From Atrichornis clamosus (Eukaryota; Chordata; Aves; Passeriformes; Menuridae): 64,000 nucleotides of DNA. The notes below the pieces were generated by a model. The model made no database searches. It was not told the origin of the DNA and was given only the letters and a program-made list of their open reading frames with translations. Each line of letters opens with the position of its first letter. Within the stretch, counting starts at the first letter, position 1. A program made the position numbers and the translations under genes. Where the stretch lies: NCBI GenBank assembly GCA_013400975.1, contig WBMZ01008934.1, forward strand, positions 22,432-86,431, read 5' to 3'. Shown here in pieces: positions 50,246-63,020 of this stretch.

Positions 50246-51492
50246 TCATGTCTGTGATACCTAATTCCCTCAGTTTGGCCAGGTATTCCCATCATAAGAG
50301 GCAGGGCTGAACAAACAGTGTATTTACCAACCAAAAGGACTATAAATAAAAAGATTTTGCACATTTCTGTCTAGCTTCTCAGAATAAAATGAAAAAAATT
50401 TTTTGCTGTTGCTGAAAAGAAGCTGACGTTGCTTTTTTCCTTAACATCTACATGCTCCATCTTCAACCAAAAAAAATCCCAACTGAATAGTCTCATATCA
50501 TACCCCTATCATGCATTATGATCAATTTCAGACCATATGCAACGGGGCAGAGAACTGTTCAGTTAGGAGCTGCAGTTACTGTTAATGAGGGTTGTTATGT
50601 GATAATTGAAAGCATATGTTGTCCATGCACCACAACAGTGATTGAAGAAGTAGAAAGGGAGATGTCCTTTTGCTGCTGATTAGGACTGATCCTCCCACAG
50701 TGGAGCTGCAGTGGGACTCAGAGGGGTCTTGAGTACTGGTCTGCACCACGATATAATTTGGACATGATTATATGTTTTTTCAATATGTTTGGCTGTACGC
50801 AATTAATAATTGTCCCGCAGTACATTGTCCTCTTCCACCAGCTACAGCCTGAATTCATTGATATCATCTCCTTAAAAGTTTGAAACCCCCCAGTGACAGG
50901 AATATTAATGTGCCAACACTGTCATATCTATTTCAGCTCATACATATGCAATGTCTTTGTTTTCAAAGATTTATGTCAGACTTTGCTGAAGTGAGGTATT
51001 CTACCATTTTAGATAATAGCATGCCAAAGTGATGTTATCAGGCACATTCAGCACTCATTCAAGCAAACGGGAAGGAGCATCCATTCCTTCATAGCTTAAA
51101 CAGAGAGAAATGGTTATTTATCCTTATTTGATGAAGAAATCTTTCAGGGGGAAAGAGTGTACTTTTAGAAGAAGATTATGGTCATCCTGTGGATTATCTT
51201 TTAATTAAGAATGGATGATTTGTGCCCACTCTGCTGTAGCAAATGTCTTGCTGCTAATGAAGTTTAAACAGACTTACTTTATTTAATTACAGCTAATCAC
51301 TAGGGTAAAATGTGGAATTGTCTTTGATCCACATGTAGAATGGTAATCCTTCTGGCAGATAGCATCTCTTATTCTCTCAAATTCCTTTCAGTTTCTCCAG
51401 GAGGTCCCAGCTTAACTAAGGGTTAATTGAGATAGCTGGACTGGTGTGATTGATGTATTTTTGCTCAGGGATGCCATCCTGCCTTTCCAAGG

Positions 51493-51550
51493 ACTCTCTC
51501 TCTTGCTCTCTTCCCCTCACAACCCCCTCCCCTCTCCCCCTCTCTCCCTG
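51493..51550. repeat. CT/C-rich low-complexity tract
   Basis: Polypyrimidine run of CTCTCTCTC, CCCCTCAC and CCCCTCTCCCCC followed by CTCTCCCTG. Frames through it at 51416-51662 on both strands are low-complexity artefacts. Confidence 0.85.
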
Positions 51551-52469
51551 TGCAGTCACCTTCAGGCCATGTAATGTAGTAGATGCCTGCTTGTTTGACA
51601 TGAGGGACCTGAGGGGGCCAAGGTCCTGCTGGATCAGTGAGTGGAAGAACAGAAACTGCTAGAGGGAGAGCAGAGGTTAGGAGAGGGCAGCAGAGACCAG
51701 TGTAAAGCAGAAGAGGGCACTAGTAAACTGACCTATTTCAACCACAACTCTTTACACTCCGAGCAGAAAAAAGCAAATGATTGAATATTGAAGGCAATAT
51801 ACTGCTTGGTGAGGGTGTAACACCAAAGATATTTTATTTCAGTTTATTGTTTTGTTTTATTTCTATTTTTTATTTCATTAATTTAAATCTAATTCAGTTA
51901 ATTTTTAAATGTTAGTTAATTTAAGAAAAAAAAAGTGATACTCATACCCAGGAATGTTATTAAAGCATTTGACTTCCAGCTTTTTTAAATGTGGCAAGTA
52001 ATGCCTGTGGAAGTGAAAAGTCACCAAAAGAATATGGGAATTTTTATTTGCTACAGAGACCTTGTAGTCTCACAATATTGCCTGGTGCTCACAACCGTTC
52101 CATGACAATTTTCCTTCCTTCCGCATTTCCAGAACTTTCTGAGGCTGATGAAAACTGCGGAACAAGTCATCCAGAGAATTCATGCTCAGTAGATAAAATC
52201 AGTCACAAGGACTAAGGTTTGTACAACTGTTTTTTTACTTTGTTTTCTACACAGTTGCAACAAATGTTGACTTAAAATTATTGGACTTAACTTTTATCTT
52301 CTAAACTCATTTTGTCACTTTGTCTTTCTATTTTGTTTTTCTTTCTTTCTTTTTTTCATGGTAAAATAAGTCACCATTGTATGAATGTACTCTGATTCCT
52401 CATTGCCTTCTGTTAAAACAAAATAGTGTTGTTTATTTCATTCTTTGAACACAGGATGTCTGGGCTTTT

Positions 52470-52498
52470 CTTTGTTTGTTTGTTTGTTTGTTTGTTTG
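52470..52498. repeat. (TTTG)n microsatellite
   Basis: Seven uninterrupted TTTG tetranucleotides. Confidence 0.95.
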
Positions 52499-54387
52499 AA
52501 AGAGTAATTTGAAATGGAAACATTTATCTATCAGTCTGCTCAGAAATATTAACAGCTTTAATTAGCTCAGTGAAAAAGTTGTTTGCTTTTATTTACAGGA
52601 ACTGTTAACTTGCACACTGGCAATAGAGGCTGAAGACATAGAATATCTCTTTTGTGCAAAATTTAAATAATTAAAATAGAATAGTTTGCAATTAGTTTCC
52701 ACCATAATGTGTTAAACATCTGCAGTTTTGTCTTTCCATCGGGATCCATATCTGTGCTGAAGTCACATCCTGATAACATCTGCATATTAGTGATAGCTTG
52801 TGCTTTAGTCTTTATGGCGTGCTGATGAGAGATTCTTCAAGAGCCTCTCAGTCATCAGAACCACTGTTGAAAATTTTGCTTGTGACATCCTGAAGGTGGC
52901 TTAATTTACATTTGCCATATGTCATAATGCATGAAGATACTTTTAGTTAAACTGTTTAACATCCTGGCCCTTTTTCACTTTGCTGCTTTGGAGTTGTTTT
53001 TTTCCCTGCCTTTCAAATGAAATGTTTTCACTTTTTCCAAAGTTTGTGAGTCCAAACTAAATTTTCAGTGGTGAGATTTATTTTGTTCTGAGTTACTTCA
53101 ACACCACAGATGAAACAAAAAATGATTTCTAAAAAGTTTGTGAAGAGGAACAACATCTTCATTCCTGCTTGCATGGCAACAGCAGCTGCATCCACATGAA
53201 AAGGCCAGCTTGTTAAACATCATGTAACACTGATTGTACTGAATATTTTAAAGGTCAGGTATTGACAGGCACTGAGCTGCTTATGTTTCCCTAGTGGCCC
53301 CAATTGCATCCAACCTGAGTAAGTAGTCAATAAACAATGGCATTAACATATGTAGAAAAAGTGTTTATTTTACATTTCCAAGACAATTGGCAATCTCGTA
53401 CTTGTCATCCAAATGCAGGAGCTAGATCATGGACTCTTTGATGAATGAGCAGAACAAGAGAGGTTACGGTACAGGAGACCTCAGGCCTGTCTGAGAAATT
53501 TCAGGTAGGTTGTCTCACACACAAGCACAAAGTAGATTTCTCTCTGTGGTTTTGCACAAGTAAAGAATCTTAAGGAAAAAGAAAATTATATTGCCCCTCA
53601 TGCAATCTAACATGCAGCTGTGTCATATATGTAGCCAGAATGTATTCAAAGGACCTGTGAGGATTCAATTAAGCCTTAAATTAAAGTAAAATGCTGATAA
53701 TTTATATTGCTTACATAGTCTCATTGCTGCTGTGAAAATTAATCATGCTTCTTACTTGCAAGCACTTTTTCTCACTCTGTGAACAAAATTTCTAACCATA
53801 TTTGGAGAAGTATAGCAACTTCACAATCCTTTGTGGGAAGCATGCATAGACCTGTCAAATAAATGAGGCTTTGGGAGCTCCTTGCATAAAGGGGAAAAGA
53901 GATTTATCAAAAGAAATTGTAAAATATTAACAAATAAGACAGAAGATTGCAGATCAGATAAATACCGTTCCTCAAACTGCAGGCTCCAGTGTAGGTACAT
54001 TAGTCTGCCGGCTGCTTTGCACTGCAGCAATTACTGCTGGCTGCTGAAGGAGCAGCTTGAGTTTTCTGCGAGCCAGCAGCAAGAGAATGTGGGACAGCAG
54101 CCAGAGAGGGACATTTAAACCATAAGAGTGCAAGTGAGGTGAAGATGGTAAATGCCCCTTTAGCCCCTCTCCATGAAGCCTCCATGCAAATAGCATTTTC
54201 ATAGCAGTAACTTACTTCCAGAGGATGAGAAGAAGGTAATTCATTGACTATCATTGCTTTGAGGCAGAGTGATTTTTACAGGCTCCAGCTGACATCAGTT
54301 GGTCTCGGTGTTGCACAGATCAGAAGATACAGTTTTCTGCACCAGAAGGTTTTCTGTAAAAATAAACTATGGCAGAATATAAGTACT

Positions 54388-54606
54388 AACACCATCTTAC
54401 AGATACAGAAATGAGCTCAGACAAACTTTTCCATTCAATAAAAACTTAACTCTGTGCTTAACTTTCAGGGGACCACTTCAGGGTTTTAAATTAAACACCG
54501 ATTTGAGTGCATTGCTGGAACACAACCAAAATCGCTAAATAAGTCTATAGTTGTTTCAGGACTTGAAATGTGAGTCTCTGAATCCCAGTCCAATGCTTTA
54601 ACTCAC
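54388..54606 (-). mobile_element. Ancient tRNA-derived SINE (MIR/CORE-like), antisense, interrupted
   Basis: On the complement, 54606-54559 reads like a tRNA-derived head: GTGAGTTAAAGCATTGGACT, GGGATTCAG, then TTTCAAGTCCTG, a B-box relic. Next comes AGACTT (complement of AAGTCT at 54541-54546), as in the core of such SINEs. The other end, on the plus strand at 54390-54420, is ACCATCTTACAGAT followed by GAAATGAGCTCAG. It resembles the antisense tail of MIR-type SINEs (CCATTTTACAGATGAGGAAACTGAGGCTCAG). The two ends are in the right order and orientation but are separated by a palindromic repeat at 54429-54526. It is very old and inactive. The exact subfamily is not assignable by eye. Confidence 0.5.
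54429..54526. repeat. Ancient palindromic repeat nested in a SINE relic
   Basis: The left arm reads TTCCATTCAATAAAAACTTA then GTGCTTAACTTTCAGGGG. The right arm reads CCACTTCAGGG, TTTTAAATTAAACACCG, TTTGAGTGCATTGCTGGAAC. The complement of the right arm (TTCCAGCAATGCACTCAAAT, GGTGTTTAATTT) matches the left arm, so it is an eroded palindrome. Motifs agree with the copy at 49030-49158. It lies between the two ends of the MIR/CORE-like SINE, as if inserted there. Confidence 0.55.
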
Positions 54607-54648
54607 AGGAACACCCTTCTTCAATGTTGGTCTTTATCTGATGACTAT

Positions 54649-54684
54649 TCAATAAGAAAGAAACTTTCAATGAGAAAGAAACTC
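54649..54684. repeat. 18-bp imperfect tandem duplication
   Basis: TCAATAAGAAAGAAACTT is followed at once by TCAATGAGAAAGAAACTC, with two mismatches. Confidence 0.9.
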
Positions 54685-55203
54685 TAAATGTTTAGAAATT
54701 TGCATGAATCGTTGACATATCTGAAGCTTTACTGAACCTGTTATGATTGCACTGTTTTTAGAATTGAGTGGAAAAGCAAACTAGTATTTTATATTGAATC
54801 TCTCTCCCTCTGCAGGTACACAAATATAAGAGAGAGAAGGACTGCAGATTAATTCAACTTCTAGAAAAGCTTGTCATAAGTCTGAATATTTTCTCATTTT
54901 GTTCATTTTTCTTTCCAGCAGGTGGATAAACAGGATAGCATGACTTAGTGATGCTTTGTGAACATCAATTTATTTGAAGACGATCATAAAGTGTTTCAAG
55001 ATAAGAAAGCAATATTTCAACCTGCTTCACTGAGCACTACAAACACCAACACCTTGCCTTGTACCACCAACACAGCCTAGTATTCACTGATGGGTGGCTT
55101 CTGATCAAGAATCTCTTTGAATAGAAACAAACACAATTATGAACTGCTGGAGGTTTGACTTGCCTGCCCCATACTCAAGAAGCAGGTTGAAGTTATCATG
55201 GAG

Positions 55204-55230
55204 TTTTTTTGGTTTGTTTTTTTTTTTTTT
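55204..55230. repeat. T-rich run
   Basis: T7, GG, TTTG, then about fourteen T. No retrogene body is seen next to it on either side. Confidence 0.85.
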
Positions 55231-56356
55231 GCTCTCCTGGCTTCTGCAAAGCCAAATAGATTTTGTTCACAGGGTTCTCTTTGAGAACTATAATTATGCT
55301 CTGTTAAATAACTTTATTTCACTTCTATGACATTTGTTGATTAGTGCATCCTCCGATGTCTCAGTATCATGGCAGTCAAAGCAAGGTGGTTTCTCTCAGA
55401 CACAGAAATGTAGGGCAGACATGGTTAGGTAGAAAGGTAAATGGGAAAGTTAAATAAACTGGAGAGGAATTGGTTACCTCTGATTATCGGTCAGTTTTGA
55501 ATGAATGACAGACTGATTCAAAGGTAGAGAGAAATGAGTGGTCACAATAGAGAGCTGAATATTGAAGAGAGGTCAAAGTAGGAAATCCAGGCTGTTGGGG
55601 TACTTCTGCATAATATGTCATTTCAAGTGCTACTTCAAATAGCAAGCATGAAGCTAGCTCTGAAACAGCTAATGTCCAATGAATCAGCCACCTTTTATTT
55701 AGTTTTATTGTAAACTGAGTCATTGTCCCAGTTTGGGGATTGATGCCATGAAGAATACTGAAGCTGGTCATTTTGAAAGTTCACAATTTTCATTACCATA
55801 ATTGCCTTTCAATTTTGCAGCCAGTGATACATATCCCCAAGTTATTGTATAAGTGTGCTCTTCCATTGTTGTTTCTTGTGGTCTGGGAACAGATGGCCTT
55901 TTACAGCAGATATATTATGAACACCAGAAGAAGAAATGAGTCTCCTAAAGAACATTTAGTCTAATACTAAAATAATTACAGAAGCAATGTAGGGAAAAAC
56001 TTTTAGATGGATATTATCCTAGATAGGCTTTAGGGTATTATCTAATGGGTAAAGCTTGGAAAGTGGTCAAGAAAAAAAAGGAGTACTGTATAACAGATGC
56101 AGCTTGATATCTCACATTTAAGCATAAGTGGCAGCATGAGTCAGCAAACAAAAGAAGAGGAATTCTCAGTCTGGAAGAGAGATGTTGCCAGAAAGATGTC
56201 AGGAAAGAATCTCAAAAAGAAAGAAGAGGTGCTATGAGAGTCAAGACAAAGATAAAAAGTCTTGCATTTGTGGAGAGTAACAGGAAATGGGAGTTTAATT
56301 AGTAAGAGAGTCCTGTCCACACAAGCCTGAAGATGTGTATGAAAGCACTACACACA

Positions 56357-56631
56357 TTCTTATTACAAGGGTATGCAATGATAGAAAAAAGGATAATGGC
56401 TTTAAACTGATATTAGGAAGGAATTCTCTACTCTGAGGGTGGTAATGCACTGGCACAGGTTGCCCAGAGATGTTGTGGCTGTCCCATCCCTAAAAGTGTT
56501 CAAGGTAAGGCAGGATGGAACTTTAAGCAACGTGCTCTGAGTCTGGAAGTTGTCCCTATGCCCTTGGTTAGAGTGCTCGAACTGGATGATCTTCAAGGTC
56601 ACTTCAAACCTGAACCATTCTGTGAATGTAT
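56357..56631 (+). mobile_element. CR1 LINE 3' end, sense
   Basis: The sequence follows the CR1 3' region in order: GGATAATGGCTTTAAACTGA, TATTAGGAAGGAATTCTCTA, GAGGGTGGTAATGCACTGGC, ACAGGTTGCCCAGAGATGTT, GTGGCTGTCCCATCCCTAAA, AGTGTTCAAGG, GGATGGAACTTTAAGCAACG, TGTCCCTATGCC, GAACTGGATGATCTTCAAGG, TCACTTCAAACCTGAACCAT, TCTGTGAATG. It covers the end of ORF2 and the 3' UTR and stops at one decayed tail unit. A short deletion follows TTTAAACTGA. CR1 copies are usually 5'-truncated like this. The protein-coding part is broken. The short frame on the complement (56402-56602) is an accident. Confidence 0.9.
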
Positions 56632-57787
56632 AAGCATAATTTGAACAACAGGAAAAGAGAAGATTGTTCCATTTTTTTTCAATGGAGTTTTTCCTTTCCT
56701 GTCCTGCTTGTGGGCTGCTCTTTTGACTTCTAATCTGATATAGGACACTTTATTTCCTTTTCTGTTTGGACAACCCGAAGACACTCATTTACCATCAGGC
56801 CCTTCACTGCAAGACAGTACTGAAACCCCTGAAATTTAATTACATTGTTCCTTTGCTGCTGCTCCATTCCATTTGTAAATGCTTCTTGTCCTGCAGTTGG
56901 AACTAGGTGAAGCTGAGTACATTAGATGCAGAATCTGGTAAGCATGACAAACTCCAGGTGGACACAGGAGTGAGGGTTCTGGTAAACCCTGGACCTCAGC
57001 AAATCCACTTATACCAAAAGCCTTGTTAAAACCTGCATTGTTCTGTTTGGGTTGGGTTTGAGTTTTCGGTTGATTGGTTGTTGGTTTTTTGACTGTAGCA
57101 TTCCTGCTGCCTGGAAATTAGATTTTTCATTTCTGGTTTCACTTCGAGTGTTTCTAGCGCTTTGTTTTCTAAGAAACTTTACTCCATCAGAATCATTTTG
57201 GAAAGAGGTGTCATACAGGGCCCAGAGTAATAGCTCTGGTTCCTGTTTCTGAGCATAATGCTGGCGGGCCATGCCTGCAGTTGCAGTTTGGGAGAGTATA
57301 TAAGTACTGGCAAATTTAGCCATCACGCTGCCTTTGTGGCTGACACAGGAGCACCAGGGTATGAAGGTCATGAGCAAAGTCATGCTCTGTCGTGCCTTTG
57401 TTTATAAAAGTCCCTGGGCTTACAATACATGACCATACGACTGCTGAGGTGCTGCAGACCAGGGTGTCTGGGAAATACCAGTTTCATTAGGATCCTTGAA
57501 CCCTATCATGTTACACTTCAGAAGAAGTGACCAGTTTATTTAAAACAAAGAAACTTTGACCTTTCTCCTCTTCCAAAACCAAAAACACATGAAGATAAAG
57601 TGACTCATTTCCGGCTTCAAAACAAGCTCTAAGAAACACTTTCTCCCAAGTACAATTTGTGCACTTTCTCTTCTTCCCGTCATTGTCATCTCTTCACCCC
57701 TCCCTGCTTTTTGCATAAATATCTCACTCCCTTCTTGTCAAGGTCAGTGTATTTGTTACTTACATTCACCATGTAGTTCTTTTTTAT

Positions 57788-57852
57788 TTCTGGTTTTCTT
57801 TCTTTTTTCCTTCCTTCCTTCCTTCCTTCCTTCCTTTCTTCCTTTCTTTATT
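57788..57852. repeat. (TTCC)n microsatellite
   Basis: About eight uninterrupted TTCC/CCTT units near 57807-57836, with degenerate TTTC units on both sides. Confidence 0.95.
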
Positions 57853-60800
57853 TTTCTCTGTGTTGTTTATAACCATGACCCTTGATCCTCCCAGTTTTAA
57901 AACAGCTTGGCTTTCAGCAGCTAAATCTGACAAGGTCAGCATTTTTCTGTTTATTCTGAGAATACTATTTACCCTCTGGGTTTTTTAAAAGTAGTTCTAT
58001 AAAGCATCACTTGGGAAAAGTTTGTATCATTCAAAGACTTCCATAAACCTAGTGTTCAGCAAAGAGCTACTGTTAATCTTCTTATTGCAGAACTCAGAAC
58101 AATTAAGTTTGATTTTCCCCCTCCCCGTGAAACATGCCTACACCAATGCATTTTCCAAGACTATTGGTAAGTATTTCAGACTAAACACACTAGTAACCTA
58201 CTAGTAGTTAGCATAATCTTTTGCATCAGTGTCAAATATAATGAAATTAGACATACTGTATGATCAATTAGTTCCTAGGATAACCTTATTTTTACATAAC
58301 TATAGCAGAGCTGTATTTATTCCTTTGGGGGATTTTATTGGAAATAAATGATTGTTGTGTCAGCTTTCTGTCAAAATAGCAAACAATCTTGTATTCTTCA
58401 GAAAGTCAGAACATGACAGAACCAATGATAGAAAAACAACGTGTCCTTGGGATAATACACAGACTCTTTATAAGTCATGTTAAATTCATTTAAAATGTAT
58501 TCACTTAAAACAAGATAATTTTTAAAACATGAGAAGATTTTCAAGAAGAAGATGACTGCTCAAGCACAAGTGTCCCTACAACCATGTTAAAAATGACACT
58601 GCTGTTAATGCTCATTGGGAATTGCAGAAAATTACAGATTTTCCCTCTGCAATTTCCTTTTTCCTTTCCGTCCCCTTCCTTTCCTCTTTCCTACAGCTCT
58701 CTATTCATTGAAAACCAATGGGAATGAAGCTCTGCAGTATAAGCAGAAAGTGGGGATGCAAAGAATGACAGAAAAACATCTGCAGCAAAACTGGAGGATT
58801 TCTGTGACTGAGTGAAAAATGCTGCTGTTTGAAAGTTTGCTTTATATGCCTTCTGCATGCCATTTACAGAGACATAGAAGAGAAACCTGCCAGCAGCCAC
58901 CAGGTCACCAGAATGCAAAAAATTTCTTCTCAAAGCAGCCTGTTAGAAAAAGAGGAGGATGGACAGACAGAGAGAGAACGAGACATACAAGCTCAGAAAA
59001 TCTTCCCAAAATCTCTATGTATAGAGAAGGTGCAGACTTCAAAATCCCATGTCTCTAAAGAAAATAGTTTCAGAAATATTTTTATGGTGAACTTAGGAGT
59101 TTTTCCCAACTCGGTACTACTCAGTTCCTCCACTGAGAATGTTCCTCAGGAGACGGGGTTGTCCTTCTCTGTGAGAGCACAGTGCTCATCTATCTTTCAT
59201 TTGCCCCTCTGTGCTTTCTACAGGGAGGTGAGATCAGTAAAAGTAAACATTTGAAGGACTGCCCTGATTTTTCCCTGCTTGTTCTCAGCCTAAAGGTAAA
59301 TTCTTATGGAAAGTTTGGTAAGATTCTGTTCATCTGATTTTCAACTGCCAGGCACATAATAAAATGTCTTTCATATTTTAAGATACTTTTTCCAGGCTGC
59401 TTTATTTTCTGGCTTAGATAATGTCAAAACTGGCTTATTTTAGAAGATATTTCTTTCTGGAAGGAATGTATGCTTTGCGCAGTTTGAAAAAGAGGTGAAC
59501 GACAGAGAAAGGAATCTAATCCCAAGTAAAAGTTTCAGAGAAAATATTAAGAATATATAAATTTCCTTGCTGAGGGGCTGACTTTCAGCTGGCACAGAAC
59601 TTGGATGTGATTGAGTATTTAAGACATGCTGAAAGGAAAGAGAAGATCAGGGTAATGTTTCACAAACACCCTTCTACTTGCGATTTGCTATGAGTTCTTG
59701 ATAAATCACTACTTTTCTCTGTGATTAAGGTGCTCACTTCCTTTATCACAGTGCTTTGAAGAAGCATTAGGTATCTACATAAGATGCTTTCAAAGTCAAT
59801 TTTATACCACCATCATGATTCATGGCATAAAAGAAAATAGTTACATGTTTAGCAGCAATTAACATTAAATCAAATTATTGCAAAAACAAAGAAACTCCCC
59901 TTGGCAACACGGGTTAATCCAAAGTCAGGATGAGTTAACAAGGACAATTTGAGTATGTTTGAGGAAATGGCTTAGTCTCACATACTGCACACCAGCAAAT
60001 CTGGTATAACTATAGTGAGACCAATTGAAAGGTTTCTCAGAACTTCTCATCTGGTGGAGAAAATCTTACGGTAATAAACAAGCAAATGTTGCATGCAAGG
60101 TAGAGAACTAAAATGTAATTGCTGTAAAATACATGAATTTCATTTCAAGGGAAACGTTTTCTGCATGAAAATTTTACATCTGGAATGCTGCAATAACAAA
60201 ATTTTAATAATTATTTCGTCATGGTCTTTCTTGAAATGGACACATTGCACTGTTTAAATATTTTGTACATAAGCATGGTCTAGACATGTACATGTACCAG
60301 TGGAATGAAATCATCAATTACCACTATCTAAAATGAATTACTTTCCAAAAGCACAGGCTAATGATTTATCTTTTTTTTCATGGGACTGATCTCTATCAGG
60401 TTGATTTATGTAGCAGCCAATCATGTTTCAGTAAACTCTAGCATGCACATGCATCTTAAATGATGATAAGCTGTGATTGTCAATATATTTGTACACCAGA
60501 AGTAAAAAAAAATTTTTAAAAACCCAACCCAAAACTGCAACAGCAGTAGTGTGCTTCCCCAACAGAAAAGCATGCAGAAAAGCTCAGTCCTCTTATTGTT
60601 CCTTAACTTCCATGTCACATGCATGGCCAAATTAACATAATGACTTACAAAAACACATATCCTTAGCGGGGGAGGGCTAAAAATCTATGCTTTGCTATGA
60701 CAGATGATAAAGAAGCTTAGTTTTTACTTGCATGTTTACATTGTTTGCTTTGGTAGAATGTGGGGGGTTTTTTACATTACATTATTTCCTTTGATAGTAG

Positions 60801-60918
60801 ATGCTTTTGTTGGTAGTGGGAGTGACTGGCAGCTTCAAGCTGTTTTGTTTAATTGCCTTTCCACTTTGCAAAAATCTATGTTTAGAAGACACTGTTTCAC
60901 AAATTAATCAAGTGTGTA

Positions 60919-60952
60919 GATATGTGTGTGTATGTGTGTATGTATGTATGTG
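60919..60952. repeat. (GT)n/(GTAT)n microsatellite
   Basis: ATATGTGTGTGTATGTGTGT followed by ATGTATGTATGTG. Frames read through it on both strands are artefacts. Confidence 0.9.
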
Positions 60953-62943
60953 CAAAAGAGACTACCAGGGAAAGAAAGAATTTCTTCAATGAGATGCAGT
61001 ACCCATTCTGTTATGTGTTTTTCTGTATTTCGTTTGACTTTACATTGGTTTGTTTCTATCTGTTTCCAAAGTAATATGGTGTTTGTTTGGATTAGTATTA
61101 TTTGTGGTATCCTGTTCATTTCATGGGAAGCAGGGGATATGGTGGAGTCTCAGGAAAAATTAAAAAAGAAAACAGGCTAGAGTACATCCAAAGTTCATAA
61201 TTTGTTTTTACATAAAAAGAAAACAAAAGATACACATATAGGAAAAAAAGAAAGTTGTCTGCATTGTATTCTTTGTTTTTCTGTGCTTTAGCTTTTGGAC
61301 TAGTTCTTAGAAGATACTTTTCAAATTTTATTCCAAGTCCTAATTGAATTAATTGTTTTATCTCCCTCTTATTTCAGACCACAGTATATGGTTCCTTTGG
61401 AGAGTTTGTTTTTGATCTGTGTTTTACTGACAAAAGGAAGCAAACTCTGTTTTATGTATTTAAGTAAGAGTTTGGAAACAAGAGAAACACTGTCTACAGC
61501 ACATGAGCAACTGCTGCCCAAGTCTATAAAGAGTTGTTGAAAACAAGCAGTTTGAAAACTCAGTGCCTAGTGACATCTTCACATTTCAAATTAGCCAAGA
61601 TAGCTCTGAATTTACGATTCATTTTATTTCCTGAAATTATAACGGGATGTTCAAAAGGTGTTTATTTCAGTAGTGACACTATTTTTCTTTGATTAGCAAA
61701 CCTGAACAGTTTTAGGAATTTCATGAGCAGTTTTAGGGGTCTCATGAATAAATAAACATATGATTTAAATGGAAACATTTCAAAAATGCTCTATAAAAAT
61801 GTATTTTTCTTTACACACAAGTACAGAAATTCTGTTCAGTGAAGTATATGATAAGACAGAAGCTGTGTTATGTTGGTTTGTATTCTGAATTGTAGTTAAA
61901 ACCATTGTGTAGGAAAGGTCCAAAATGTTTAAGCATTTAAGGATTTCAGAAAATGTTGTTTCCCCATCTTAGGTTAAATTATACAGGATATTATTTTTTT
62001 ATGGAAGCCACTCACTTTATTTTTAACACCTTAATTAAAACTGTTAAATTTTTTTCAAGTTAATTCTTTCTCTTTAATTTTTCCATAAAAAGTAAATCAG
62101 GATAGGGAAACTCACTAGAATATCATTCAGCAAATTGCTTAAATAAGATCCATAATAGACTGTATATTTTCATTTAAAGTCTTGTTGTAATTTGGGAGTA
62201 TGTGCATGTTTTACATGTATGTTTGTTTACCACGTGGGTGTTGACAATACCATAGTGGACAGGATTCTGTACTCTTTAGTTGCACGGGCTTGTGTAGTGT
62301 ACTACTGTATTTGTTTTACCTCATGATGAAAGTAAATTAATAAAGCACAAAGGTGGAATATGAAATACATATGCTAACACAAATCAGAAATGGAAAAATT
62401 AGTTCAGGGCAGGCACAGTAATTTTTTCCCCTGACTATTAAAGTCCACCTTTAATAAATCTCAGTTACTATCATATTAGTAGTAACAGGAAAATAATGCA
62501 GAAGCTGATCAATGCAATTGTGCACATATAAAGCATCTAACATGTACCAGTTCAGAAATTTACTCTGGAAAAACAATGCACAGCAATGAGTACTCATTTT
62601 TTCAAAACACATCAACGTGTCTAAGTAGTTCTGACAGATTTAGGGTATTTCCCTTCTCATCACCCCTCAACCACCTTCCAGACTCAATAGACAAATGAGG
62701 TGAGGTGAAAGCCAATGACATAACAGAACATAGATGGCATGCATAATATATTGCATTAGTGTTGTCTACTGACATTAGAAAGCTATAGCTGTGTATTGGA
62801 CAAAGAAATAAACAACAAATATGTTTTTCCCTACAGTGAAACAGCAGAGTAAAAACAAAAGCTGCTCATACAAATATTATCACCACAGTCACTCCTTGCC
62901 ATCCAGCTAGATAGCTGAAAATATTTTGTGTTACATGACCCTT

Positions 62944-63020
62944 GTGGCTTTGATCCGAAGCCTATTGAAGCCAATTAAGAATCTCTACCATTTTTAGTGA
63001 AGTTGGACCTAGCCCATTAA
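62944..63020. repeat. Ancient amniote hairpin-type repeat fragment
   Basis: GGCTTTGATCCGAAGCCTAT and TGAAGCCAAT are followed by CCATTTTTAGTGAAGTTGGA and CCTAGCCC. This matches the order GATCCAAAGCCCATTGAAGT, CAATGG, then CCATTGACTTCAGTGGGCTT, TGGATCAGGCCC found in many reptile and bird copies. In those the two halves are reverse complements. Here the symmetry is eroded and the right half is about four bases short. It may be kept by selection or simply be old. The family name is not certain. Confidence 0.45.

Larger units (their letters stand above)
49159..54387. other. Non-coding sequence with regulatory character
   Basis: No gene is recognised. 50.5-53.4 kb has many homeodomain-type cores (for example TTTTAATTAAG near 51200, TTTAATTACAGCTAATCAC near 51283, TTTAATTAGCTCAG near 52556) with long stretches free of simple repeats, as often seen in conserved enhancers of gene deserts. 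This is an inference without any alignment. Simple repeats are listed separately. A possible ancient repeat trace lies at 50209-50245. Confidence 0.4.
54607..56356. other. Unique non-coding sequence
   Basis: No gene. An 18-bp tandem duplication lies at 54649-54684 and a T run at 55204-55230. Otherwise nothing recognised. Confidence 0.6.
56632..62943. other. Unique non-coding sequence
   Basis: No gene is supported. The frames at 57009-57383 (complement) and 58829-59254 (141 codons) lack any recognised domain. Simple repeats at 57788-57852 and 60919-60952 are listed separately. Confidence 0.6.

Noticed and set aside
57009..57383. 124-codon frame on the complement
   Set aside because: Partly G/T-repeat-derived sequence, no recognised motif, and an opposite-strand frame of similar quality.
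58829..59254. 141-codon frame as a small protein gene
   Set aside because: No family signature. A second frame overlaps most of it and no promoter, splice pattern or conservation can be shown.
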